Source: Paenalcaligenes sp052103955
GTDB taxonomy: Bacteria; Pseudomonadota; Gammaproteobacteria; Burkholderiales; Burkholderiaceae_B
Assembly (NCBI GenBank): GCA_052103955.1
Contig: JBQELO010000002.1
Coordinates: 62,001-126,000 of the forward strand
Direction: 5' to 3'
Length of the DNA stretch: 64,000 bases
In this document: positions 25,520 to 34,046 of the stretch, piece after piece
How positions within the stretch are numbered: the first letter of the stretch is position 1
Layout of the letters: each line of letters opens with the position of its first letter
The notes under the pieces: model-generated
Database searches by the model: none
What the model was told of the DNA's origin: nothing
Seen by the model: only the letters and a program-made list of their open reading frames with translations
Translations under genes and position numbers: made by a program

Positions 25520-26059
25520 ATGAAAGTCATCACTACAGCGCTACCCGGCGTACTCATCATAGAGCCCAAGGTCTATAGTGATGAGCGTGGTTTTTTCACC
25601 GAAACTTTCCAACTTGAGCGCTATCAGCACGTAGGTATTACGCAGCCTTTCGTGCAGGAAAACCACTCTAGATCCCTACGTGGAGTGGTGCGTGGTTTAC
25701 ATCAACAACGTACCCGCCCCCAAGGAAAACTGGTGCGAGTCAGCCGTGGAGCTGCCTTTGATGTAGCAGTGGACCTTAATCCGGCATCCCCCACTTATAG
25801 ACAATACGTAGGGATAGAATTAAACGACGAGAACCACCTGCAGCTCTGGATTCCTCCAGGATATGCGCATGGATTCTGCGTACTGGGCGACATCACAGAT
25901 GTACACTATTCGTGCACAGATGTGTACTGCCCTAACGATGAGGATGGCGTACGCTGGGATGACCCCGATCTGGCCATCCCCTGGCCTATTCAGCAGCCTG
26001 TTTTATCCACCAAGGACCTAGCACTGCCTACGTTACACGAACGTATGCAACGGCTATAA
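25520..26059 (+). CDS. rfbC: Second dTDP-4-dehydrorhamnose 3,5-epimerase-like protein (paralogue)
   Basis: This 179-residue cupin is closely related to the rfbC product at 13682-14218, with the same N-terminal MKV, ALPGVLIIEPKV start and the PPGYAHGF motif. The catalytic His is kept in VRGLHQQRTRPQGK and the Tyr in VHYSCTDVY. Residues around both differ from the first copy (LHQQ for LHFQ, HYSC for QYKC), which may alter substrate choice. It stands alone: no other sugar gene is adjacent, and it is divergent from the histidine kinase with a short upstream region. It could be a second RmlC, an epimerase for another dTDP-keto sugar, or a redundant copy. Base composition is that of the general genome. 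Confidence 0.88.
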   Translation: MKVITTALPGVLIIEPKVYSDERGFFTETFQLERYQHVGITQPFVQENHSRSLRGVVRGLHQQRTRPQGKLVRVSRGAAFDVAVDLNPASPTYRQYVGIELNDENHLQLWIPPGYAHGFCVLGDITDVHYSCTDVYCPNDEDGVRWDDPDLAIPWPIQQPVLSTKDLALPTLHERMQRL

Positions 26060-26104
26060 AAAAGGTTTACAAAAACTGCTGTGCAACAGCCTGCAGCGTA
26101 CAAA

Positions 26105-26368
26105 TTAACGACGTGCAGAGCGATTTTGCTGCTGACGAGGGGCGCGGTCTTTCAAGTGACGGAAAGTAATACGACCTTTGCTCAGGTCATAAGGTGACAG
26201 TTCTAGTGAAACATCATCACCAGCCAAAATGCGAATATGGTGTTTACGCATTTTGCCGCCTGTGTAGGCAATCAATTCGTGACCGTTTTCTAAGGTCACA
26301 CGGAAGCGTGAATCTGGCAGCACTTCATTCACTGTGCCACGCATTTCAAGGATTTCTTCTTTAGCCAA
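26105..26368 (-). CDS. infA: Translation initiation factor IF-1
   Basis: IF-1 is a one-domain OB-fold protein that binds the A site of the 30S subunit during initiation. This 87-residue version has the complete domain (KEEILEMRGTVNEVLPDSRF, YTGGKMRKHHIRI, GDDVSLELSPYDL) and then a basic tail (HLKDRAPRQQQNRSARR) about 15 residues longer than the 72-residue E. coli protein. Beta-proteobacteria often carry two infA genes, and the longer, tailed kind usually lies outside the ribosomal operon, as here. The start codon is TTG at 26368, with AGGAGC eight bases upstream; no ATG fits the family N-terminus. A TATACT box on the minus strand (26397-26402) may be the -10 of its own promoter. Confidence 0.93.
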   Translation of the reverse strand: MAKEEILEMRGTVNEVLPDSRFRVTLENGHELIAYTGGKMRKHHIRILAGDDVSLELSPYDLSKGRITFRHLKDRAPRQQQNRSARR

Positions 26369-26544
26369 TAGTTTGCTCCTAAAAAATTAGACTACTAGTA
26401 TAACATACGCCTTTTTTTAGTGATTTTTCAATAAAGTACGCTAAACTTGGCGGTTATTCGTGGCTTGGGATTCTAGCCCTCTGTCACGACCTTCGCTATG
26501 ACGCTACGCCGGACTATTTTTCTGGTGGTGGCAGGAGTTCTTCT

Positions 26545-27078
26545 ATGTTGCGCGCTACATGGTTAGCGGCGTATGCCTGCGCCGTTCTGCTAGCCAATGC
26601 CTATTTGGACAGCTTTATTGAATTGCCGTGGTTTGGGCTATTCAGTATTGGCTCCATATTTTTTGCAGCCGTTTTCACCCTACGTGATCGCCTGCATCAG
26701 TACGGCTTACCTACGGTGTATCTGGCCATAGGCTCTGCAGTGCTTATCACCACCTTGTACGGTCAATTTGTAGCACAAATCAGCCCCCGTTTTTTATTTG
26801 CGTCGTTTATCGCCATCTTAATTAGCGAATTGGCTGATACCGCCATGTTTCAGCGCTTACGTCATTACCGTTGGCATAAACGTGTGCTAGCCAGCCACGC
26901 GGTAAGCGTGCCCCTAGATAGCCTTGCTTTCACCTTATTAGCCTTTGCCGGCATGATGAGCAGCTACGACATGCTGCAAATTATCTATGCCGACGTGCTG
27001 GGCAAATATCTGATTGCTGCTGCGGTTGCATACTTACCATTTATTTCTGTGCGAGAGCGCCGCACGGCATCACTCTGA
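26545..27078 (+). CDS. VUT/YhhQ-family membrane protein (queuosine-precursor transporter-like)
   Basis: This 177-residue protein has about six hydrophobic helices. Its middle section (FIAILISELADTAMFQRLRH) carries the conserved acidic/polar pattern of the YhhQ/VUT family, ECF-S-like membrane proteins shown in E. coli to take up the queuosine precursors preQ0 and preQ1. AGGAG seven bases before the ATG supports the start. The next gene, 20 bases downstream, is QueF-like, which supports a role in deazapurine salvage. The protein is somewhat short for the family, and substrate specificity is inferred. Confidence 0.75.
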   Translation: MLRATWLAAYACAVLLANAYLDSFIELPWFGLFSIGSIFFAAVFTLRDRLHQYGLPTVYLAIGSAVLITTLYGQFVAQISPRFLFASFIAILISELADTAMFQRLRHYRWHKRVLASHAVSVPLDSLAFTLLAFAGMMSSYDMLQIIYADVLGKYLIAAAVAYLPFISVRERRTASL

Positions 27079-27098
27079 TTACTTCGTAGACCCTACTT

Positions 27099-27509
27099 AT
27101 GACTTCATCCACTGACCATACTTATGTGCCAGCCGATGCACACAGCTACCGCTCACCTGATACGGGTGCTCTACTAAAAACCATTGCTAACCCACACCCA
27201 CAGTACCAAAGCTGGCAAGAACATGTGCTGACGCTACCCGAACTGTGCCCTGCATCACGCAACCCCGGCACCGGCTCTACGTTATCTATCCGCTATCACG
27301 CCCCCCAGCGTTTTTTAGAGGTTTTCTCGCTTAGCGCTTATATACAGGCCTTTATAGGTCACAAAACCGTACGCGACGTGGAAATGCTTACCCAAGTCAT
27401 CGCTAGGGATTGCGTCGCTGTATTGGGTGTAGCCGTAGAAGTAGAGGGCTGTTTTGAGCTACCCGCTTTAGGTCAACGCGTCACCACACGCGTTCAAGCC
27501 CAGCCCTAA
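27099..27509 (+). CDS. QueF-like tunnelling-fold protein with altered active-site motifs
   Basis: This 136-residue protein resembles the unimodular 7-cyano-7-deazaguanine reductase QueF. It has the Cys-Pro pair LPELCPASRNPGTG (catalytic Cys position), then a strand, then FLEVFSLSAYIQAFIGHKTVRDVEM where QueF has its ESKS-x-K-x-Y NADPH motif, followed by VAVEVEGCFELPA. The Glu and one Ser of the second motif are kept, but the lysines are replaced. The Asp that follows the Cys motif in QueF (QPD) is not seen (NPG). It may therefore be a QueF relative with a different reaction rather than a working nitrile reductase. It lies 20 bases after the YhhQ-like gene and ends at a bidirectional terminator. 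No clear ribosome-binding site precedes the ATG. Confidence 0.65.
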   Translation: MTSSTDHTYVPADAHSYRSPDTGALLKTIANPHPQYQSWQEHVLTLPELCPASRNPGTGSTLSIRYHAPQRFLEVFSLSAYIQAFIGHKTVRDVEMLTQVIARDCVAVLGVAVEVEGCFELPALGQRVTTRVQAQP

Positions 27510-27510
27510 C

Positions 27511-27542
27511 AAAAAGGCCACCTCACTGAGGTGGCCTTTTTT
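27511..27542 (+). terminator. Bidirectional intrinsic terminator
   Basis: The stem GGCCACCTC (27516-27524) pairs with GAGGTGGCC (27528-27536) around a three-base loop. Five A precede it and six T follow, placed between the convergent QueF-like gene and the TRAP permease gene. It can stop transcription from both sides. Confidence 0.93.
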
Positions 27543-27560
27543 ATGGGTGCCAATACTGCG

Positions 27561-30161
27561 TTATGCCTCTTCGGTTTTACGCATACGTACACCTTGGTTC
27601 CACCACAAGAATGCCAGTATCAGCAACGCTGGTAAATACATGTAGTAATCCATCATCGCGTTAGGATTAGGCTGTTTAACTACCATGACATCCCAACCTT
27701 GCTCCCAACCAGAGCGTCGTGCCTGACTGCCAAAGCCGATATTGGAAATTTGTACCATATCGCCAAACGCCATCACTCCAATGCCAGCATCGGCCATACG
27801 TTTACGGCCTGCTGCCTCACCGGTAAGCGTAGAGCCCTCTTCCAACATAGGCAGTTCTGCCGCTACGGTTTTACGAATGGTATCGCCTTCTAGCGTCATC
27901 CCCTCAATTTCCACTACCAGTTGCTGGCCTGGACGCAAATCACCTGCCACCGCATAGATTTGTGCTGGCTCTGCCTGTAAGTAACGGTCTTGAATGTGAT
28001 TCATGAACCAATCCGGACGGAACATGATGAACATCACCGCCAAGCACAGCACGATTTCCCACCACTTGGACTTGATACGCATCCAACCCATGGTGGCTGC
28101 TGCAAAGGCGAGCGAGCCCATAATAGAACCAAACACCACGAACACAAATTCGTACCAGCTCTCTATACCTATCAGTAACAGCAGTGGGTTAAACACGAAC
28201 ATGAATGGCAACACGGCAGTACGCATTGCGTATTTAAAGCCTTGAATACCAATTTTTAGTGGATCTTCCCCAGCAATCGCCGCTGCCGCAAAGGTCGCTA
28301 AGCCTACAGGCGGCGTAATATCCGCCATCAACCCGTAATAAAACACAAACATGTGTACCGCAATCAGCGGAATAATCAGGCCGCTTTGCGCACCCAACTC
28401 AACCACCACTGGTGCCATCAAGGTAGCCATCAGAATGTAGTTGGCGGTAGTTGGCATACCCAAACCCAACACCAAACACACCACAGCCGTAAAGCCCAGC
28501 ATTAGTAGCACGTTCCCCATGGACACCAGTTCCACGAAAGACGTCATGCGCAGCCCCAGCCCTGTCAGGGTGATAGTGCCCACGATCAAGCCAGCGGTAC
28601 CACACGCCAAGGCAATACCCACCATGTTGCGGGCACCTTCTTGCAAACCTATCAGCGTGTCTTTAACACCCTCAGCCAACGCTGTGCCCACTTGCTGACG
28701 GCGGAAGAAGGCTTGCAAAGGACGGCGCGTTAGCATCAACACCAACATGGTTGTGACCGCCCAGAAGGCAGACAAACCGGGCGAGAAACGCTCAATGGTC
28801 AAGCACCATACCAAGATACCGATAGGGATCAAGAAGAACAAACCAGTACGCACTGTCGCCCATACCTCAGGCTGCGTCATCGTGCCATCTTGTTTCACCA
28901 AAGAGGGCAAGTCATCGTGTTTAGACGCCATCCAAACTAGCACCACATAGAGCACAATCAGCAAGGAGACTAAAATACCAAAAGCGTGTTGCGGGAATAA
29001 TTGCTGCGTCCCCACACCTACCCAGTAGATCAGCGCCACCACAATAATGGTGGCAGAGATCCCCATCCCCATTCGCCCTATGCGCTGAATAGGAGTGCGT
29101 GTCTGCGTAGCAGCTTGCATAGGTTGCAAGCCCAGACGCAACGCCTCTAAGTGCACAATATAGAACAGCGATATGTAGGACAGCATCGCAGGCAACAGCG
29201 CGTGTTTGATAATTTCCGTATAGGGAATGCCTACATACTCAATCATCAAAAATGCCGCCGCCCCCATCACGGGTGGCATGATTTGCCCATCCGCCGATGC
29301 AGCAGTCTCAATCGCCCCTGCACGTACGCCACCGTAACCAGCCCGCTTCATCAGCGGAATAGTGAAAATACCCGTAGTTACTACATTCGCCACAGACGAT
29401 GCTGACACCATGCCGTTCACAGCCGATGACACCACCGACACTTTCGCTGGGCCACCACGCAAGTGCCCCAATAGCGAGAAGGAAACCTGCATCATGTAGT
29501 TCCCTGCACCGCAACGGTCTAGCAAGGAACCCAACATCACAAAGATGAAGATATAAGATACCGATACACCCAGCGCCACACCGAAAACCCCCTCGGTAGT
29601 CAGCCACATGTGCGATACCAAACGCTCCAGCGACGCTCCACGGTGCGCCAATACATCCGGCAAGTGTGGGCCTAGAAATACGTAAATAATCACCAATGTT
29701 CCCAACACTGCCATGGGAGCGCCCAACGCACGGCGCGTTGCTTCCAACAGCAACACCAAACCAATGCTGGCTACCACTACGTCCATGGTGGTAGGAATAC
29801 CGGGGCGTAATGCCAGCTCTCGGTAGAACAGGAACAAATACGCACCACAAAAAGCCGCAATAAGAGCCAGCACCCAATCCACTAAGGGCACACGATCACG
29901 GTTTGATTTTTTACTGGCAGGAAACGAAACATAGCCCAGAAACAAGGCAAAGCCCAAATGCAATGCACGCGCTTCTGTATCGTTAAAAATGCCGACATGA
30001 AATGTAAAAGGCAAAGGTGAGGCATACCACAACTGGAAAAATGCCCAACATAACGCCACCACGGAAATGATCATTGCTACTGCACCAGTAACATGGCGAC
30101 CTCCGCGATCCACCTCTTCTACCATCTGCTGCAAGGCTTGCTGATTGGAATTACTACTCAT
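27561..30161 (-). CDS. TRAP transporter fused permease (4TM+12TM) with C-terminal periplasmic-type domain
   Basis: This 866-residue inner-membrane protein is the fused small and large permease of a TAXI-type TRAP transporter. The N-terminal third carries the four helices of the DctQ part. The middle (about 120-650) is the DctM part with the conserved NGMVSASSVANVVTTG, EAAASADGQIMPPVMG-like and GMPTTANY regions. The C-terminal 190 residues contain one more helix, a soluble segment (GDLRPGQQLVVEIEG, IGVMAFGDMVQISNIGFGS) resembling DUF3394/PDZ-like extensions, and a final membrane helix. TRAP systems import organic acids driven by a sodium or proton gradient. The second ATG (30161) is chosen because AAGGA is six bases upstream. 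The solute-binding gene precedes it on the same strand, separated by a stable hairpin. Confidence 0.93.
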   Translation of the reverse strand: MSSNSNQQALQQMVEEVDRGGRHVTGAVAMIISVVALCWAFFQLWYASPLPFTFHVGIFNDTEARALHLGFALFLGYVSFPASKKSNRDRVPLVDWVLALIAAFCGAYLFLFYRELALRPGIPTTMDVVVASIGLVLLLEATRRALGAPMAVLGTLVIIYVFLGPHLPDVLAHRGASLERLVSHMWLTTEGVFGVALGVSVSYIFIFVMLGSLLDRCGAGNYMMQVSFSLLGHLRGGPAKVSVVSSAVNGMVSASSVANVVTTGIFTIPLMKRAGYGGVRAGAIETAASADGQIMPPVMGAAAFLMIEYVGIPYTEIIKHALLPAMLSYISLFYIVHLEALRLGLQPMQAATQTRTPIQRIGRMGMGISATIIVVALIYWVGVGTQQLFPQHAFGILVSLLIVLYVVLVWMASKHDDLPSLVKQDGTMTQPEVWATVRTGLFFLIPIGILVWCLTIERFSPGLSAFWAVTTMLVLMLTRRPLQAFFRRQQVGTALAEGVKDTLIGLQEGARNMVGIALACGTAGLIVGTITLTGLGLRMTSFVELVSMGNVLLMLGFTAVVCLVLGLGMPTTANYILMATLMAPVVVELGAQSGLIIPLIAVHMFVFYYGLMADITPPVGLATFAAAAIAGEDPLKIGIQGFKYAMRTAVLPFMFVFNPLLLLIGIESWYEFVFVVFGSIMGSLAFAAATMGWMRIKSKWWEIVLCLAVMFIMFRPDWFMNHIQDRYLQAEPAQIYAVAGDLRPGQQLVVEIEGMTLEGDTIRKTVAAELPMLEEGSTLTGEAAGRKRMADAGIGVMAFGDMVQISNIGFGSQARRSGWEQGWDVMVVKQPNPNAMMDYYMYLPALLILAFLWWNQGVRMRKTEEA

Positions 30162-30191
30162 CATCCATCCTTTTTCTGATTATCTAGATAA

Positions 30192-30220
30192 CGTGGGCCA
30201 CCCTTTTGGGGTAGCCCACG
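30192..30220 (-). other. Stable intergenic RNA hairpin between binding-protein and permease genes
   Basis: CGTGGGCCACCC (30192-30203) faces GGGTAGCCCACG (30209-30220). Read as minus-strand RNA the twelve positions all pair, one as G-U; on the plus strand the same position would be a C-A mismatch. No U run follows, so it looks like an mRNA-stability or processing element rather than a terminator. Confidence 0.7.
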
Positions 30221-30262
30221 ATGAAGGGTGCGTATGCGCACGCCCCTTCGTACCACAAAGGA

Positions 30263-31258
30263 TTACAGCAGACCTTGCTCTTTATAGAAGCGCTCTGCAC
30301 CGGGGTGCAATGGTGCGGACAAACCGTTTTTCACCATGTCTTCTTTCTGCAAGTTAGCAAACGCTGGGTGTAAACGTTTGAAATCTTCGAAGTTGTTAAA
30401 TACGGCTTTTACGACTTCGTACACACGGTTATCTGGTACATCTTCAGAAGTCACAAACGTCGCCAACACACCATACGTAGGCACATCATTTGGGTTGTTC
30501 TGATACACGCCACCAGGGATTACCACTTTGGCGTAGTAAGGGAATTCTTCCACTAAGGAATCTACCGCCTCACCCGTCAAACTCACTAATTGAGCGCCAC
30601 ATGTGGTGGTAGGGTCTTGAATGTTGGCGGAAGGGTGGCCTACGCCGTAGAAAAAGCCGTCTACCTTGCCATCACACAATGCTTGGCCGTGCTCGTCAGG
30701 ACGCAGTTCAGACGCCAACGCAAAGTACGCTTGTGGTGTAGTGCCCATTCTTTCTAGCAACTGCTCCATCGACGCACGCGTACCAGAACCTGGGTTACCT
30801 ACGTTAAAACGCTTACCTTTGAGATCTTCAAAGTTTTTCACGCCACTTTCTTTGCTCGCGACAACGGTAAATGGCTCGGGGTGAATGGAAAACACCGAAC
30901 GCAGTTTTTTGTATTCGCCTGCATCTTTAAATTGGCCTTCACCGTGGTAAGCGTTATAGCCCACGTCAGACTGCACAACGCCCAAGTCCAACTCGCCCGC
31001 TTTAATGGTATTCACGTTAAATACCGAACCACCTGTGGACTCTACCGAGCAGCGTACGCCGTGGGCATCACGGTCTTTATTCACCAAGCGGCAAATCGCA
31101 CCACCCGCCGCGTAATACACGCCCGTAACACCACCTGTACCAATACTCACAAACTCAGTTTGTGCCGTTGCCGGCAGAGGAGCCAGCAAGAGTGAGCAGA
31201 ACGCAGCACCCACTGCGAGCGTAGAACTTTTTACTTTTAAATTTAGCTTTTTATTCAT
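30263..31258 (-). CDS. TAXI-family TRAP transporter solute-binding protein
   Basis: This 331-residue periplasmic binding protein has a signal peptide (basic MNKKLNLKVK, hydrophobic core, cleavage near ATAQT at residue 33). It has the TAXI-family start FVSIGTGGVTGVYYAAGGAICRLV, VRCSVESTGGSVFNVNTI, and DLGVVQSDVGYNAYHG. TAXI proteins capture a substrate (glutamate, oxoglutarate or other organic acids in the few known cases) and deliver it to the fused permease. The ATG at 31258 is chosen for GGAG seven bases upstream and for the position of the signal peptide; the frame is open 39 bases further. The permease gene follows after about 100 bases containing a hairpin, which could give more binding protein than permease. 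Confidence 0.93.
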   Translation of the reverse strand: MNKKLNLKVKSSTLAVGAAFCSLLLAPLPATAQTEFVSIGTGGVTGVYYAAGGAICRLVNKDRDAHGVRCSVESTGGSVFNVNTIKAGELDLGVVQSDVGYNAYHGEGQFKDAGEYKKLRSVFSIHPEPFTVVASKESGVKNFEDLKGKRFNVGNPGSGTRASMEQLLERMGTTPQAYFALASELRPDEHGQALCDGKVDGFFYGVGHPSANIQDPTTTCGAQLVSLTGEAVDSLVEEFPYYAKVVIPGGVYQNNPNDVPTYGVLATFVTSEDVPDNRVYEVVKAVFNNFEDFKRLHPAFANLQKEDMVKNGLSAPLHPGAERFYKEQGLL

Positions 31259-31786
31259 ATATGACTCCTCTATTGACACGTCTTTGCGACGTTGCAAACC
31301 CTTCAGTTGACTCAGAATGGACCACTAGATGGTACAGATCTCCTGCTTGAAAAAAACAAGTGAAATCCCTGATTCGCAGCGCACTTTAAACAACAAATGA
31401 TTCCTAATTATGCTTTTGCGAAACATCTGTATCGGCGAATCATACTTGAAAATCAATGGATAACAAATACTTGTTTATCCGTAGCCCTAGAAGACTGGCA
31501 CAGCCAACTTATACACCAGAATACTTTCATCCCATAACCGTAAGCCCAAAATAAGCCAGATATTTGGAAACCAAATGCGTTAAATCAATAAAGTTTCAGT
31601 CAGCGAAACACATGAACCTTACTCATTTCATGCTTCAAAAAACCCCGCTAGGCAGACCCTTTTCTCTAGACGTACTCCACACTCCTAACGCAACCAGTCT
31701 GCCGCCTTAGTAACCTGCCCACCCTATAACTTAAAGGCATGTAATAATGGCAACATCACCCTTGTTTCCGATGTGCTCTTCTGCCC
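31259..31786. promoter_or_regulatory. Divergent control region between TRAP operon and LysR-type gene
   Basis: There is no open frame of interest in these 528 bases. Both flanking genes must start transcription here, so the LysR-type regulator may control the TRAP operon. An inverted repeat TGATTCGC (31370-31377) / GCGAATCA (31435-31442) is visible; its spacing is longer than a single LysR site, and its role is unproven. Confidence 0.4.
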
Positions 31787-32707
31787 ATGCGATTACGCCA
31801 TATTGAAATTTTTGATGCGATTTGCCGTACCGGCTCGCTGACGGATGCCGCCAAGCTGCTGCATATTTCACAGCCTGCCGCCAGTAAACTGCTTGCTAGT
31901 GCAGAGCAGCAATTGGGCTTTAAATTATTTGAGCGCATCAAAGGCCGCCTACAGCCCACCCGCGAGGCCGGCATCTTGGAACCTCGCGTCGCCCACTTAC
32001 AGCATGAGCTGGCCCACGTACGCCGATTAGCATTCAATTTACGTCATAGCCAACATGGCCATTTGCGCATAGGCATCAACCCCACTATGGGCTTAGGCTT
32101 GCTACCCGAGGTAATGCGCCAAAGCCAAAAAGCACAGCCTCATATCACTTTTGACTTACGTGCACACCACAGCGGTGAATTACGTGAAGCTCTGCTGTCA
32201 CGTGACCTAGATATGATTATTTCTTTTTCTAGCGAGCAAACACCGGGCATTCAACTCACCCACATTGGTCAAATAGAACTGGTACATCTAGGGCCAGAAG
32301 GCACGCTAGGTGCTAAACATATTAGCGATCTGAACCATAAGGACTACATTGCACTAGACCCTCGCGACCCTTCGGGCAGTGTCTTACAAGGCATTCTGGA
32401 CGAGCACAAAGTAGAAGCCAAAGTGTCTGCGCAAGTGCAAACACACTATGTAGCCTGCTCATTGGTAGCAGCGGGTTTAGGCGAAACCGTTATAGACCTC
32501 ATCACCGCCCAAGCCATGCTGCGACCAGGGCTGATGATTAGTCGCTTAACCCCCCACACCACCATCCCCATCACCTTGATGACCCATGCTAACGACCCGC
32601 TGTCAGCCATACAACGCACCTTGATTGATAGGCTGCAAAAAGCCTGCAAGCAGTATGCGTTTCCCAGTAAGACTGACAATCTATTTTTCCCGTATTCCAT
32701 AACCTAA
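31787..32707 (+). CDS. LysR-type transcriptional regulator
   Basis: This 306-residue protein has the N-terminal winged helix-turn-helix of the LysR family: HIEIFDAICRTGSLTDAAKLLHISQPAASKLL, with LERxKGR-like FERIKGRLQPT following, residues 1-65. A substrate-binding-like effector domain follows (about 90-295). LysR regulators usually bind a small metabolite and control a neighbouring gene. The candidates are the divergent TAXI TRAP operon and the downstream D-amino acid dehydrogenase gene, which starts 91 bases after the stop. The effector is unknown. No ribosome-binding site is obvious at the ATG. Confidence 0.92.
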   Translation: MRLRHIEIFDAICRTGSLTDAAKLLHISQPAASKLLASAEQQLGFKLFERIKGRLQPTREAGILEPRVAHLQHELAHVRRLAFNLRHSQHGHLRIGINPTMGLGLLPEVMRQSQKAQPHITFDLRAHHSGELREALLSRDLDMIISFSSEQTPGIQLTHIGQIELVHLGPEGTLGAKHISDLNHKDYIALDPRDPSGSVLQGILDEHKVEAKVSAQVQTHYVACSLVAAGLGETVIDLITAQAMLRPGLMISRLTPHTTIPITLMTHANDPLSAIQRTLIDRLQKACKQYAFPSKTDNLFFPYSIT

Positions 32708-32798
32708 AGCTATAGACCACACCCACTTCGCTATTGGAAAAGTCTGGAGTTCACTGTCAGAATCGAAGCGTTACTCACTTAACGTTACGGTTATATTC

Positions 32799-34046
32799 AT
32801 GCATGTCTGCATTATTGGCGGTGGGATTGTTGGCGTAGCCGCTGCCTACCAACTTACTAAACAGGGCATACAGGTCACCCTGATTGAAGCTGAACACGAT
32901 GTTGCTCTGAAAGCGAGTTTCGCCAATGGCGGACAGTTAAGTTACAGCTATGTGGCCCCACTGGCTGATCCCTCTGTGTTTGTTGACCTGCCTAAATGGC
33001 TGGGCCGCAAAGACTCCCCCCTGAAATTCACTCCACAGTTCAGCTTCGCACAATGGCGCTGGCTTACCCATTTCTTGATGGCTTGCCGCGGTTCGGTACA
33101 AAGTGCATCAACAAAGGCTTTACTGACCCTGTCATACCTAAGTCGCCAAAACATTCACCATTGGTTAGAACACGATGGGCTGGAATTTCATCACCAAGTA
33201 AATGGCAAACTCATTGTGCATGAGAACGCTAAAAGCTGGGACAGCGCACGCCGCCAAGTAGAGAAACAAGCACAAATGGGCGCATCGCAAAAGTTACTGG
33301 ATGCTGAAGCACTGCTTGCGCTTGAGCCCGCTATGGAAGGCATGCGTGGCCGCGCCATTGGTGCCGTCTACACCGCAGATGAGGAAGTAGGCGATTGCCA
33401 TGTGCTGGCGAAATCCATGCTGCAAAAGCTGCAGCAAACCAGCACCTTCACCCTATTAAATGGCGTAACTGCACACGGCTTCAAAAAAACTGGCGCGGTG
33501 GTTCATGCAGTACAAACCAGTGCAGGCGACATAGAAGCCGATCACTTTGTGGTGTCAGGCGGCGTGCAAAGTGGCAACTTGTTAAAACCTTTAGGCTACT
33601 CACCCCTGCTATTCCCCCTCAAAGGCTATAGCCTGACCCTAGACCAAGAAAACCAATCAGCACTGTTTCCCAAAATCAGCGTGACTGATTACGCACGACG
33701 CATTGTGTATGCCCCTATTGGCACACAGCTGCGTATTGCGGCCATGGTGGATATCAAGAACTTCTCTAGTGATGTAGACCCGCAGCGCATTGCCATCTTG
33801 AAGAACCAAATTCAAGGTACTTTCCCGCAATTGAATCTACAAGAAGCTCAGCCGTGGGCAGGGCTACGCCCAGCCACCCCCACCGGAAAACCAGTGATTG
33901 GCGCCTGCCCTAATACGCAAAACGTGTGGATGAACATAGGCCACGGAGCATTGGGTTTCACTCTGGCTGCCGGTTCAGCCCAATTGCTTAGCGATATGCT
34001 GACCAACAATCCTTTGTCGGTAAACCCAGCTCCTTTCGCCCCCTAA
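32799..34046 (+). CDS. dadA: D-amino acid dehydrogenase / DadA-like FAD oxidoreductase
   Basis: This 415-residue flavoprotein of the DAO family has the N-terminal dinucleotide-binding motif IIGGGIVGVAAAYQL, then FANGGQLSYSYVAPLADPSV, which is characteristic of DadA. It also has PLKGYSLTL and the C-terminal GLRPATPTGKPVIG and NVWMNIGHGALGFTLAAGSA segments that close the FAD site. DadA oxidises D-amino acids (classically D-alanine) to 2-oxo acids and ammonia, passing electrons to the respiratory chain at the inner face of the membrane. No alanine racemase gene is adjacent, so the substrate may be another D-amino acid. It follows the LysR gene on the same strand. Confidence 0.87.
   Translation: MHVCIIGGGIVGVAAAYQLTKQGIQVTLIEAEHDVALKASFANGGQLSYSYVAPLADPSVFVDLPKWLGRKDSPLKFTPQFSFAQWRWLTHFLMACRGSVQSASTKALLTLSYLSRQNIHHWLEHDGLEFHHQVNGKLIVHENAKSWDSARRQVEKQAQMGASQKLLDAEALLALEPAMEGMRGRAIGAVYTADEEVGDCHVLAKSMLQKLQQTSTFTLLNGVTAHGFKKTGAVVHAVQTSAGDIEADHFVVSGGVQSGNLLKPLGYSPLLFPLKGYSLTLDQENQSALFPKISVTDYARRIVYAPIGTQLRIAAMVDIKNFSSDVDPQRIAILKNQIQGTFPQLNLQEAQPWAGLRPATPTGKPVIGACPNTQNVWMNIGHGALGFTLAAGSAQLLSDMLTNNPLSVNPAPFAP

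Noticed and set aside
26400..26544. Possible preQ1 riboswitch before the YhhQ-like gene
   Set aside because: A GGATTCTAGCCCTC stretch recalls part of the class I motif, but the A-rich tail and the pairing needed for the pseudoknot are absent.
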